Source: Cryptomeria japonica
Taxonomy: Eukaryota; Streptophyta; Pinopsida; Cupressales; Cupressaceae
Length of the DNA stretch: 64,000 nucleotides
Reading direction: 5' to 3'
Assembly (NCBI RefSeq): GCF_030272615.1
Contig: NC_081408.1
Coordinates: 309,638,450 to 309,702,449, forward strand
A program made the position numbers and the translations under genes. Positions 1-11,402 of the stretch are shown one piece after another; the stretch's first letter is position 1; the number at the start of each line of letters is the position of its first letter. The notes below the pieces were generated by a model. That model ran no database searches, had not been told where the DNA came from, and saw only the letters and a list, made by a program, of their open reading frames with translations.

Positions 1-1470
1 GGTATATCTCTAACTACCTTAGTTGAACTGATATTTACAATGCAATCAAAATTCACATGTCATAGCCTCATATGCCATAGCCAACTCTCATTAAGTTGTG
101 CAAAGAAACATGTCTTCTCACCAGAATTCAAATGAAATATATTAACTTTTGTCTATGTACTGGTTGCAATCTCCAAACCAGATCTATTAATGATTTTTCA
201 TTTTCCATCCTTGAACTATAATTGAAATCCCTTATCCACCAATTGTCCTACACTCAAAAGATTATGCTTCAAACCTTCAACAAAATAAACATTATCAGTA
301 TTGTTCTTACCATCCAATGATATAGTTTCTTTTCCTTTGATCATACATGCTTTGTCATCTACAAATCTAACCAGACCACCATCAAATTCTTGCAAAGATA
401 GAAACTTCCTTTTATCTCCAGTCATATGATGTCATCCATTGTCAATTACCCATTCATCCTTCTTTTCAATTTTAGCAGCAAGTGCCTTCTCTTCAGGTAC
501 ATTCTCTTCCAATGTCGGAACATCTTCCTTGATAGCTAGGAACACCCATTCCTTCCCATTTCCAAAACCACTTGCAGTCTTTTGACGGTTCATCATTAGA
601 GTCAATAATACCTTCCTCATGCTCTATGTAGCATGATTTGTCTCTGTTTTTCCTGTAATTATACTTGTTCTGATAGCTAGGGTTAGGCTTAAAAGATATT
701 CTAACTCTTTCTTCAAATCTTGAATTCCTTTCAGGACATCTAGATGCAAAATGACCAATCTTATTACATGCAAAACATTTAAAAGGTGTTTTTCCTTCAT
801 ACTTACTTCCTATTGTTCCTTTGGGCACTCTTCTAGCAAATAGTGCTTAAAGCTACTCAAAATCATCATCTTCTCTCTTCATATCATCCAATTCCTTTGT
901 ATATAAAGGTTTCCATTTTGTCTTACCAATTGATTATACAGATCCGTGAAAAGCAGGTTCAGACTTCACAGCTTCGGAAGGTCCAAATTCTTCAAGCTCA
1001 AAAGCAGATGATTTCCCAACCAAGGTATCTTTGTTGACAAAAGTATTAGTCATTGTTCTCAATTCATTAATTGTAGAAAACTTCATCTTGTAAGTCAGTG
1101 GTAGGGCTCTCAGAACTTTAGAAACAATTTCATGTTCACTCAGAGTTCCACCACAACATTGAATTCCCATAACAATCTCATTTACCCTTTCCATGAATGC
1201 AATAATCCTTTCATATTCTTCCATCTTTAGGTTTTCATATCTCACCTGGTAACCATCAAGTTTATCAATCTTCATAGTAGGGTCACCTTCTTTAAGAGTC
1301 TCCAACTTATCCCATATAGCCTTTCTAGATGATTTGTCAGTTAATCCCATTATTTGTTGATCAAAAAGTGCACACAAGAGGGCTTCTCTTGCTCTACAAT
1401 CATTATCAAGCTCCTTAGCCAAGTTTTCCAGAGGAGGGTTGCCAGATGCTAGATTATGAGGTGTAACACC
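1..1470 (-). pseudogene. Copia-A gag-protease fragment (3' portion of gag, start of pol)
   Basis: Reading on the minus strand, this holds the middle and end of a Copia Gag (UBN2-type, about 1470-934), an intact CCHC zinc knuckle CFACNKIGHFASRC (about 777-736), and then the aspartic protease start (EWVIDNG, near 449-432) followed by a pre-integrase-like stretch ending LKHNLLSVGQLVDKGFQL near 216. Gag packages element RNA and the protease matures the polyprotein. The protease motif reads D-N-G instead of the usual D-S-G, is followed by a TGA, and the reading frame shifts between 828 and 620, so the copy is dead. Pol continues off the left window edge. The N-terminal part of the same Gag lies at 17015-17175, separated by the Gypsy-1 insertion. 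Removing that insertion and one copy of ACACC gives a continuous frame (WEITQNGV then TPHNLASG). Confidence 0.9.
1466..1470. repeat. Target-site duplication (left) of Gypsy-1, ACACC
   Basis: ACACC lies directly before the first LTR base and is repeated at 17015-17019 directly after the last LTR base. This matches the 5-bp staggered cut of plant LTR-retrotransposon integrases. Confidence 0.9.
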
Positions 1471-1662
1471 TGTAGACACTCAAAATTGTCCACTCTAATT
1501 AAATAAATATTTTATTTATTTAATTATTTAAGCCTAATTCTTCTATTAATTAAATAAATCTTTATTTATTTAATTAATTCATTTATCATCTTCTAGCTTT
1601 ATTTCTCATTTAAATAAATACATTTATTTATTTAAATTATCCTTTTCCTAAATTAAATAAAT
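1471..1662 (+). repeat. Gypsy-1 5' LTR remnant (first ~192 bp only)
   Basis: The segment starts TGTAGACACTCAAAATTG and matches the start of the 3' LTR at 16256 almost base for base up to about 1662, where the two sequences part. The 3' LTR continues for about 567 bp more, including its TATA-like box. The missing part together with the primer-binding site implies an internal deletion that joined U3 directly to leader sequence. The segment is rich in TAAATAAA and TTTATTTA inverted pairs. Confidence 0.85.
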
Positions 1663-1739
1663 TGTCCCTTTGCATCTAACCTCCTTGTTGCAGATTTTGC
1701 GTTTTTGAAGTTGCAGATCAGACATTTTTCGACAGCATT

Positions 1740-2012
1740 TTAGTTTTTTTTCTGCGTCTGTGAACTTTCGGATCGCGTCTTTGATTTTCTGGTGCGTTTG
1801 TGGGATCTGGAATCGCGTCTGTGTTTTCGACAAATTTTATTTTGCAGGTTTCAGAAAGGAGCGTCTGTGTTTTAGAAACACGTCTGTGTTATTTATACCC
1901 GCGTCTGTGTCGGAAAGGAGCGTCTGTGATTTTTAGGTGCGTCTGTGAATCACAGAACCGCATCTGTGTTATCCAAACACGTCTGTGTTGAGGGTAACAA
2001 CGTCTGTGTATT
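1740..2012 (+). repeat. Leader cluster 1 of (A/G)CGTCTGTG repeats
   Basis: At least nine copies of CGTCTGTG, mostly preceded by A or G and followed by T or A, occur about every 19-22 bases between 1814 and 2008, with degenerate copies before that. The sequence between copies varies while the octamer is kept, which is unlike a simple slipped satellite. Confidence 0.8.
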
Positions 2013-3227
2013 TACTGTTTCGAAATTTTGAAGTTTTCATTGATTCAATTTTTAGATTTTGTACTTAGGGTTTTAGATCTGGTTTATTTTTGGACTAACA
2101 CTTTCAGATCTAGCTAACTAAATTGGTGCAGCTTGTCTTGGAAGCAAAACATTTTGTTGAAGGCCCCTATGTCACAAAGTCTTTTGGGTTTTTAAAATGT
2201 ACCTAACTTGTGTGTTTGCAGGAAGGGGTGATTATGTCAAACAACCCAAACTACTAACAACTTTTGTTGCAGGTTCTTGGCTAGGGTTTTGAATTTTTGT
2301 TGTGTGCTTTGTTTTCATAGAATAGCAAACACTTCCATTGGTGCATTAAAATTGAATCATTGTCTTTTGTGTCTTGAGCAATAGGCTCTTTTTGTTTAAT
2401 CTTTAGAGGGCCTGTCTTCCCGTGTGGTCATTAGGACTACTAGTGAGAAGAGAATGACCCAAGTGGTAGTGAGGAAAACCCACCTCTTCCGAACCACTAT
2501 AATCAAATGTATTCATGGTGAAAACTATCAATAACGTGTGCTGATTAGTTCATACCGACACTATGTCTCCCCATAAACCCGTTTGATCAAATTTATTTGA
2601 TCATTTGTAGGGCATAACCCCTACTGGCTGGGAGCATTCTGTATTTACAGAGCTGAAAGTGCCGCATGTATGGCCACACGAGCGGATGCCCTTACTAGCA
2701 CCTTTTTGTTTTAGAAGCCCAAATCCTTCTAGTTGTTGGGGCAGGAGGTCGGACCTCTGATAGCGGCCCACACACATACGGTTCTTAGTAGAGATACAAA
2801 GTTCGCCATGGGGAGTGTTCATGGGGACTGATGCTTGGCTGACTTGAGAAGTGAGTGCTGAGGGTGGAGCCAGTGAGGTCAAGCATCTAAGTATCCGCTC
2901 TGAATAGCGTAGCCTCGGGGGTAAAACCCTATGTGGGATCAACAACTATTGTCTTGGCCAGCCATAAGAATTGTGCTTGACTTATGTTAAACATTCAAAC
3001 AATCAAGACCAAACAACAAAACATTGTGTCTTTTGTGTCTTCAAGTGTATGCAAAACAATTTTACATCAAACAACACACTTTTCTTAGAGTCATTTTGAG
3101 TCTAGACACTGGCAAATATTGAGTTCTCATCAACATTGTGTCCTCTTGTCACAAAAAATAGTCAAACAGTTAGATTTGGTCACAACAAAACGACTTCATA
3201 GATTGGAAAAATTGCACAAATTTTACA

Positions 3228-3385
3228 GAAACGCATCTGTGTCTGTTTTAACCACGTCTGGGTCATATAAACACGTCTGTGAAGGGCAGAATAGTGTCTC
3301 TGTTTATAACAGTGTCTGTGTTGAATAGAAACACGTCTACGTCGGATAACCGCGTTTGTGTAGTATACAGGCGCGTTTGTGTTCA
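3228..3385 (+). repeat. Leader cluster 2 of CGTCTGTG-like repeats
   Basis: About eight copies, including GCATCTGTG, ACGTCTGTG, GTGTCTGTG and GCGTTTGTG, are spaced 18-22 bases apart. This is the same motif as in cluster 1 and more degenerate, mainly by C/T changes. Confidence 0.75.
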
Positions 3386-3876
3386 AAAATTGCTAGAAAA
3401 TTTCACAGTCCAGCAAACAAAAGAAATCAGTTTCGGAATACTTGAGCTTCCTAGGTTGTTTCTCCAGGTTTCATCTAGCATTCAACCTATCTTTGGGTCT
3501 CACACAGTCCATCATTGCTTCACATCTCATTTTACATTCACACTAGTCTAAACTCGAGTCAAAAGGTCACTTGCTTGTCCTCATCATACTTTGTCAACAC
3601 ACTACATACAAGAACACTTTGCTAAGTGGTCCCTCATCAAGGTTTCTTACCTTTGGGTCTCATTTGGTCTTACTTAGAGTCAAGGTCAGCTTACCTCATC
3701 AAGAGAAACTATCCTCTCTTTGGAAGTCACACCTACTCTACCACATACATACTTGGTCTTACACTTTGGACATTGCAAGTACACTTCAGATTCATTTACA
3801 TTCCATTCAACTCTTGGTCTTCCATACTCTTTCCATTTTTCATCTAGTCTTACACATCTTGGTCAATACCTAGTTC

Positions 3877-5601
3877 ATGGTTGAAACCCGTCTTCAAAAA
3901 TCTAGGAGAGAAACTAAAGAGGCTCAAGAGTCCGCAAACATGAGTTCTTATGAGTATGACAATGATTTATTTTTCAATACTGATCACACTACATTGCCGG
4001 ACATGGATGTCTATAGAAACATTCCAAATGTGGAAAACGCAGACACTACAAACAACAATGCTACACACAATGACAATGTGGACAACTTTTCAATACATTC
4101 AGCAGATGTAGAAGAATCCATTATGAATCCCCATTTCAATCGATTGGTTGAGGAAATAATGAGGAGAGATAGACAATACTTCTTACACATGATGGCACAA
4201 AGTGGAGTCAAGATACCTCATGATTTTGACATGTCTCAAATAATGGAACATAGACCTTTGCAACAACCTCACTCCAATATGGATCAAAGGAGACCTAATA
4301 GTGGAGGAAATAGAGGACCACACATGGTACCTGAATCACCATCAACTTTGCTTCAAAAACCAGAGGTCCCACATACACATGGTCAAACATATGATACTCA
4401 CCTTCGCAGACCATTATGGAAGTCTTATGGAGAAAAATATGCTCAATCACATATCAATGTTAAGGATCAACCACCAAAGCAATTGGATATTCCAAGGCAT
4501 GCTCAAAATTTGGACACAAGGAAACCTCATGTCAAATTTGGGGGCAATACAATAGAACATGACATGCTTGTAGAGTATGGTATACATGCACAAAATAGAT
4601 ATGGTGTTCCTCAACATGAATCTATACCAAGTGGTCCATATATGCAACATCATTATAGACCTCCTCCATATGAACATGTGTATGATCAATATCATCCATA
4701 TATGCAACATGCACCTCCTCCAATTGGTGCCTCAAACATGGGATATGGTTCAAGAAGTCGATCTCCACCTAAGAGCAATTTGGAGCAACAAATCAGGGAT
4801 TTACAAAAGAAAATGGAGGACATAAATACACCAAAGCCAACATACACAATGAGAGACATATGTCCTTATCCATTTGACAAGAGCATTCCAATGCGTCCAT
4901 TTCCTACACACTTTGTGACGCCTAAATTTGACAAGCATAGAGGAAAAGGGGACCCCAAGGCACATATAAGACAGTTTTTCACAGCTTGCATTGAGGTAGC
5001 TTCAGAAGAGACATATTTGATGAGATTATTCCCACAAAGCTTAGGTGATCAAGCTATGGAATGGTTCTCCCAACTCCCACCTGGTATTAAGTCATGGGGT
5101 GACTTAGCAGAGGCATTTATTCAACATTTCTCCTACAATATAGAGACAGACATATCAGTCACTACTTTGTGCAACACTAAGCAAAAAGAAGGAGAGTCCT
5201 TTGCATCATTTTTGCAAAGATGGAGAAATCTAGCTAGCAGATGCTCTTGTGAAATTCCACAAAAACAAATGGTAGAGATGTTCACACAAAATGTTAACAA
5301 AGACATTGGCTATGATCTAAGGAAAGCTTGTTTGTCCACCTTCAAGGATGTCATTGAAAAGGGCTTAGCAACATAAAAGGTTCTAATTGAATAGGGAGTC
5401 ATCAAGATATTCAAGGAAAACAAAGATGACTTTAAAGGGAAAGACAAGCCAAGATTTTGGAATAAAAACAAAAACACAGTCAATGATGGTGTTGTTGATA
5501 CCAATACAGTGCGACCCAAATTCGTCTTTTCAGGATCAAGTTCTACAAACAATCAAGTGAATACTCAAACAACTTCTAGACCATGAAGGAAGTACACCCC
5601 A
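3877..5601 (+). pseudogene. Gypsy-1 gag
   Basis: An ATG at 3877 opens a 499-codon run that starts MVETRLQKSRRETKEAQ. Residues 250-290 are rich in His, Tyr and Pro (YMQHHYRPPPYEH). The retrotransposon Gag domain begins near residue 348 (KFDKHRGKGDPKAHIRQFF) and runs to the TAA at 5374-5376. The same frame continues through a TAG near 5390 and a TGA at 5584-5586 into the knuckle and protease. Gypsy-C has an uninterrupted match at the first two of these positions, so the stops are decay rather than a programmed gag/pol boundary. Gag would form the virus-like particle in the cytoplasm. Start choice rests on the first ATG of the long open frame and on homology with the N-terminus of Gypsy-C gag. 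Confidence 0.9.
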
Positions 5602-7640
5602 TTGGGAGAACCACTTGAATCAGTCTTCAAAAAGCTTGTGGCAAACAAAGTGATCACAGTTCCAGATTTTCCTCCATATGAACCAAAGGTCAAACCAAAT
5701 TGGTGGAATGATGATGAGTATTGTGAATTTCATAAGAGCAAGGGTCATAAGATGGGAAATTGTCATCGACTGAAGAACATTGTGCAAGATCTCATTGATA
5801 GAGGTGATATTGAGATTGAGGGACACTCATCCAATCAAGAACATGAGATGTTTAAGGAACCATTCCCAAAGCATGACAAGGGAAAAGCCAAAGTCACAGA
5901 TGATCAGGCCAACTATACTAGAGAACCTTACAATTATGATTCAACTATCAATCATATCTCGATGGACAATCATATCTCTACTATTACCATCAAGAAAAAA
6001 AACCCTGAGAATCCTCCTCAGAGACCCAAGATTGTCCTAAGAGGTGTTGGATCTTCTTCCGGACCTACCTTTGAATGTCATGTTACAACTCATCGAGGTA
6101 AAATTACGTTGCCGGGTGCCTCCACTAAAAATACTACTTCTTCATCAAACAAGCCTGAGTATGACCTTGTAGAACAGTTAGGGAAGACACCCACGCTCAT
6201 CTCCATCCTTGAGATTTTACGCATATCCCCCGCTCATAAAGCTATTCTTGACAAAATCTTGAGAGACACCGCCGTTCCTACTGATCTGAACGTGGACCAG
6301 TTTCAAGCCATGGTGGGATACCTTTCCATTCCACATTTCCTTACATTCACAGAAGCCAATGACGCCTCCGTAAGTCAGCCACATAATGCACCATTACATA
6401 TTGAAGCCTTCATACACAAACATCGAATAAAGAGAATCCTGATAGATGGAGGAGCTGGTCTAAACATTTGTACATTGAGCACCATTAAACAATTGGGATA
6501 TTCTGATAAAGCTATGAATTCAACAAATCAAATCACCATCAAGGCATATGATGATGAAGAACGCTCATCCAAGGGCACAGTCACCTTACCTCTAAGAATT
6601 GGGCCAGTCACAAAGGATGTGGTTTGTCAGGTCCTAGATCTGGATCTCACTTATAATATATTGTTAGGACGTCCTTGGATTCATGAAATGAGGGCAGTCC
6701 CATCAACATATAATCAATGCATTAAGTTTCCTCACAACGGAGTCGAGGTAACAGTTAACGGTGATCCTAATCCATTCATATATTGCAATAACTTGAGATC
6801 ACATACTGAGACCATCATTCCCAGTAATCGTGAAGCTGTTCCTTCTTCGGCATACATTGATCCTGAGTCATTGAAACCTTCGACATCAAAACAAGGTGAA
6901 CTTAAAGGCAAATTTCAGGACAAAGGCATGGGAGAATACACTTTAAATCAGACCATGTATTTACGACAAGTCATGAGCTCTCCAAAAGAATATGGAAGGC
7001 CACATCCTAACAAGAAAATATCCATCATGGTATTCAAATGGGATCCTACTACCTTTCAAAGATGGGGCGAACTGGAAGAGGAAGGTTTATACAAAATGCT
7101 CTACAAAGACATTGAAGATGACACACAAGATCAGATCAATATACCCTATTAGAAATATGGCAAAGGCTTCAAGATTCTACAAAAATTCGGGTATGATGGA
7201 AAAAGCCCTCTTGGGTTACGAAAAGAAGGCATTATGGAGCCCTTACAACCTGAATTGACTGTAAAAAGGGAACGCTCGAAGTGACTTGGTTTTCTGACTT
7301 CCAAGATCCATACTAAAAGGACAGAAAAGGCATCACAAATCAAAATCGCCAAAATTCAACAAGAGGATCGCTATTCCACAGACTCCAACAAATGGGAATG
7401 GGGTTCAAACAAATCCTCCAATGACTATGAGCTTACAAAGACATTCAGAGAGCTAGATGAACCTACAGAAGAAGAAGAATTTTATAAAAAGTTCAGAGTT
7501 GGTCAAGAAACAACCCATGAGGATTTCGCACAGTCTTCGTCTCAAGGTTCTAGGTCGAAATCACGTAGGATGAGAACACCTATCCCAGAATGTGCTACTA
7601 GTGACGACAATTTGGATTCGTTGCGATTGAGACTGATGAG
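5602..7640 (+). pseudogene. Gypsy-1 zinc knuckle, protease and G-patch region
   Basis: This is open from 5602 to the TAG at 7150-7152 and then continues in the same frame. A variant knuckle CEFHKSKGHKMGNC (C-x2-H-x4-H-x4-C) lies at about 5722-5763. A conserved segment YDLVEQLGKTP (6160-6190) precedes the retropepsin, whose active site reads LIDGGAGLNICT near 6440 and whose later part reads LLGRPWIHEM (6661-6690). Straight after the 7150 stop comes a G-patch domain (YGKGFKILQKFGYDGKSPLG, about 7156-7250). G-patch domains bind nucleic acid and follow the protease in some retroviruses. The D-G-G active site is common in Tat proteases. A one-base frameshift near 7630 separates this part from the RT frame. 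Confidence 0.88.
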
Positions 7641-9150
7641 GAGAGTGCCATCGATGATCTCGACGATTTCCTTGATATACCCGAATATAATCACATCTTC
7701 ACTCTTAGTCCCGCAAACTCCGAAAACATTACAGGCCTTCCCCTTGTTCACCACCAACTCATTGACTGGGATTATGAAGGACCAGCACAATTTGACACAT
7801 TCCAAAATGATGAAGCTATTATTGACTATCTCAGCGTACGAGATGATCTTCCCCTCGGAGACCATAAAGCAGGATACACTATAGAACTCAACAACATGGC
7901 ATATTTTGGTGAGGGTGTTGGACCTTCCAGTCGCAAAAATGTGAAAATAAGAGCAAATCAAGGATCTTATGGCGAAAACCACACTGTGGCGCTATCTGAT
8001 CCCAAAAAAGTAAAAAGAAAGGACGTATCTGAGGGCGAAAACCTCTTTGAGGCACTCGAAGATGGAAGGCTCGACATTCTCCCAGCCTCGTATGAGGAAA
8101 AGTCATCCATGCTAGTAGAGGAGACTATAAAAACAAACATTGGTACGGAAGAGGTTCCACATAACATATTCCTGGCTAAATCATTGACAGAGTCTGAAAG
8201 GTCACAGTTCATAAGTTTCTTCAAGGAATGACGAATCAACTTTGCATGGTCATACGCTGATATGCCTGGACTAGATCTGGATTTGGTAATGCATCATTTG
8301 ACAGTCAAACCGGGGGCAAAGCCAGTGAAACAGAAATTAAGAAAAATGCATCCACAAGTGGCATTACTAGTCAAAGCAGAGCTAGAGAAGTTATTGGATG
8401 TCGGATTCATATGCCCAATTGATTATCCTGAATGGATCTCCAATTTAGTACCTATCAGTAAACCAGATCGCAGCATTAGAATATGTACAGATTTTAGAGA
8501 CATCAACAAAGCTTGTCCGAAGGATGACTTCCCATTACCAAATATTGACTTGATCGTTGATCTCATAGTAGGTCACGAAATGTTATCATTAATGGATGGA
8601 TTTTTTGGTTATAATCAAATCAGGATTGCACCCGAAGATCAACATAAAACATCATTCACGTGTCCTTGGGGAACTTTCTGTTGGAATGTCATGCCCTTTG
8701 GGCTAAAAAATGCAGGTGCTACATATCAAAGAGCAATGACCACTATCTTTCATGATCTCATGCACATAACTGTGGAAGATTATGTTGATGATCTCTTGGG
8801 TAAATCAATAGACAGAGATACACATTTGGACATACTTTCAGTCATCTTTGATCGGTTGGAAAAATAAAAAGTAAGATTAAACCCCAAGAAATGTGTCTTT
8901 GGAGTAACCTCTGGGAAGCTCCTAGGATTCATTGTGTCCAAAAGAGGAATCGAAGCTGATCCAGCAAAAGTCAAGGCTATCTTGGACATGCCGCCACCCA
9001 GAAATATTAGTCAACTTCGATCCTTACAAGGGAGACTCTAGTCTATACAAAGATTCATAGCCCAACTTGCAAATAAGTGCAACCCTTTTCAATACCTGCT
9101 ACATAAAAATGTCAAGTTCAAATGGGATGATAACTGTCAACAAGATTTTC
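7641..9150 (+). pseudogene. Gypsy-1 reverse transcriptase
   Basis: After the frameshift near 7630 the second frame carries a linker (ESAIDDLDDFLDIPEYNH, FQNDEAIIDYL) that matches Gypsy-C, then the RT. Recognisable RT blocks are FAWSYADMPGLD (8239-8274), CTDFRDINKACPKDDFPLP (about 8486-8542), SLMDGFFGYNQIRIAPEDQHK, MPFGLKNAGATYQRAM, and the catalytic YVDD at 8782-8793. A TGA at 8229, a TAA at 8865 and a TAG at 9039 interrupt it. At 9039 Gypsy-C has Gln, so that stop is a CAG to TAG change. RT would copy element RNA into cDNA. Confidence 0.92.
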
Positions 9151-10200
9151 AGACGCTTAAAGATTATCTCTTGAATCCGCTAGTTTTGATGCCACCAGTT
9201 CCAGATCAACCTTTGCTACTATACATATCAGCTACTCCAATAGCGCTAGGGGCACTCTTGGCGCAACAAATTGCTGAAGGCAAGGAAAAAGCTGTATACT
9301 ATATCAGTCGCACATTGGTGGGATATGAGCTAAACTACACACCAATCGAGTGTGCATGTCTTGCCGTGGTCTTTGCTTCACAAAAATTATGACATTACAT
9401 GCTTACTCATAAGACTAAGTTAGTTGCAAGGATAGATCCATTGAAATACCTTCTCAATAAAGCAACACTTACTGGGCGACTAGCCAAGTGGGTAATGATC
9501 CTTAGTGAATTCGACATTGAATATGTGGACAGAAAAGCAATAAAAGGACAAGCCATCGTGGATCAATTAGTAGATGCCCCCATGATTGATGATGTCCCTC
9601 TAAATTCAGAATTTCCAGATGAATCCATTTTAACAATATCACATGCAAAGCCATGGCAACTATACTTTGACGACTCATACACACAGCATGGGGCAGGAGC
9701 TGGTATTCTCTTTATAACTCCTCAAGGCGATTCTATACCAAAATCATACCGCTTATCATTTCCTTGCACTAACAATATAGTGGAATATGAGGCATTAACA
9801 ACTGGATTACGAATTGCAGTTCAGTGGAAGATCGAGGAACTTCATGTTTTCGGGGATTCCCAACTTGTCATCCGTCAAGCAACTGATGATTACCAAACAA
9901 AAGATGAAAAATTACTGCCTTACAAGCAAATGGTGGATGATTTGAAACAACACTTCACAAAGATAGATTTTGAGCAGATACCAAGAGAGCAGAATCGTGC
10001 CACAGATGCCATGGCTACAATTGCTTCACTAATTGATCTACCTCAAAATGAGACCTGCTACGAGTTCTTGGTGGACAACTTGTTGGTTCCTTCATATGAG
10101 ATCACTCCTACTGAAATGATATGCATTGTTGGTCCCGAATTCCAGTTATATGGTTCCATTTTCACATACCTACGTGACAATACTTTACCTCCTGATCTAT
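9151..10200 (+). pseudogene. Gypsy-1 dual RNase H (degenerate Gypsy-type plus archaeal-type)
   Basis: The first RNase H (about 9190-9560) begins LLLYISATPIALGALLAQ. The position that normally holds the first catalytic Asp is Ser, so it is probably a structural tether. The second RNase H starts PWQLYFDDSYTQHGAGAGI (from about 9650) and shows the four acidic residues: Asp in LYFD, Glu in VEYEALTTGL, Asp in VFGDSQLVI and Asp in NRATDAMATIAS (about 9994-10030). A second, archaeal-type RNase H after the original one is the diagnostic feature of the plant Tat lineage. A TGA at 9390-9392 breaks the first domain where Gypsy-C has Arg. Confidence 0.9.
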
Positions 10201-11402
10201 CAAATAACCAACGTCGCACCTTCATTCGCCAATCCTCTCGATATGTCATTTTAGCTGATATCCTATACCGACGAGGTCTAGATGGCACTCTTCTTAGATG
10301 TTTAGAAAGCGACGAAGCTCAGATTGCATTACATGAAGTGCATGAAGGGATATGTGGTCCACATGCTAGTGGTCCTACCTTGGCCAAGAAACTCATTAGG
10401 ACTGGATATTACTGGCCCAATATGGAAAAATACTCATATCAGTTTGTCAAGAAATGTAAGCAATGTCAAATTCATGGAGACCTCATACATGCGCCAGCAC
10501 AAGAATTACAACCACTTGCGTCTCCTTGGCCCTTTTGTCAGTGGGGACTCGATCTCATAGGCAAGATTCACCCTCCTTCTTCTAATGGACATAAATTCAT
10601 TATCACAACCACAGAGTATTTCAAAAAATGGATTGAAGCTGTGCCTCTCACACAAGTCACTGGAAAACAGATTGCTACCTTCATCCTTAACTATATCATA
10701 TGCCGATATGGTATTCCTGTTTCCATTATTACTGATAACGGGCGTCCCTTCAAAAATCAGGATGTTCGTGAACTCTGTGACCGCTTCCATATTTCCCATC
10801 GTTTCTCCACACTGTATTACCCCCAAGGTAATGGCCAAGCTGAGGCGTCTAATAAAAAAATTCTTAAAATCCTCAAGAAGACAGTCGACGACGCTGGCCG
10901 TAATTGGCATATCCAACTCAATCTTGCACTTTGGGCCTACCGCACAAGTGTCCACACACCTACAGGAGCTACACCCTATTCACTTGTTTATGGCAGTGAA
11001 GCCATCTTGCCTATTGAGGTCGAGTTACCTTCTTTACAGGTCTCTTTGCAAAACATCATCACTGATGAAGATTACAGGGTCTCTGGCTTACAAGAACTAG
11101 AACTACTGGATGAACGAAGACAAACTGCTTTTAATCATCTCAAGGCTTACCAACAATGAATGAGTCGTAGCTACAATCACAAGGTCAAGCCTCGCACATT
11201 TGAGGTAGGTGACTTGGTTCTCAGAGAAAACCCCAAGAATTAGCAAGACAGAGAGAAGAAGGGCAAGTTCGAACCAAACTGGCTTGGTCATTACATCGTT
11301 ACAGTAGCCTATGGATCTAGGGCATATCAGCTCTCAACTACAGAAGGTGAACCTTTGGAGGATCCTATCAATAGCATGCACCTTCGCAAGTTCTACACAT
11401 AG
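10201..11402 (+). pseudogene. Gypsy-1 integrase
   Basis: The integrase shows the N-terminal HHCC zinc finger (LHEVHEGICG, then KKCKQCQIHGD, 10330-10480), the catalytic core with Asp in WGLDLIGKIH (about 10541), Asp in IITDNGRPF (about 10726) and Glu in GNGQAEASNKK (about 10829), and a C-terminal GPY/F-like module (FEPNWLGHYIVT and YQLSTTEGEPLEDP, 11268-11402). The frame is open from 9399 to a TGA at 11157, then continues with one further TAG to the natural stop at 11400-11402. Gypsy-C reads Arg and Gln at those two positions. Integrase inserts the cDNA into the genome. Confidence 0.92.

Larger units (their letters stand above)
1663..3876 (+). other. Gypsy-1 untranslated leader
   Basis: This 2.2-kb stretch before gag has no convincing ORF. 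It contains two clusters of a CGTCTGTG-type repeat (1740-2012 and 3228-3385) around a GC-richer block (about 2395-2960). A block of similar character lies in the leader of Gypsy-C (31261-31470). The end of the leader (3400-3870) is pyrimidine-rich with many short CTTGGTCTT-like runs. Long leaders are usual in Tat-lineage elements and normally hold packaging and translation signals, but none of those can be pinpointed here. Confidence 0.7.

Noticed and set aside
1800-1991. A short Cys-rich open frame over the leader repeat (RSVCVLETRLC...).
   Set aside because: The Cys-Val pattern simply translates the CGTCTGTG repeat.
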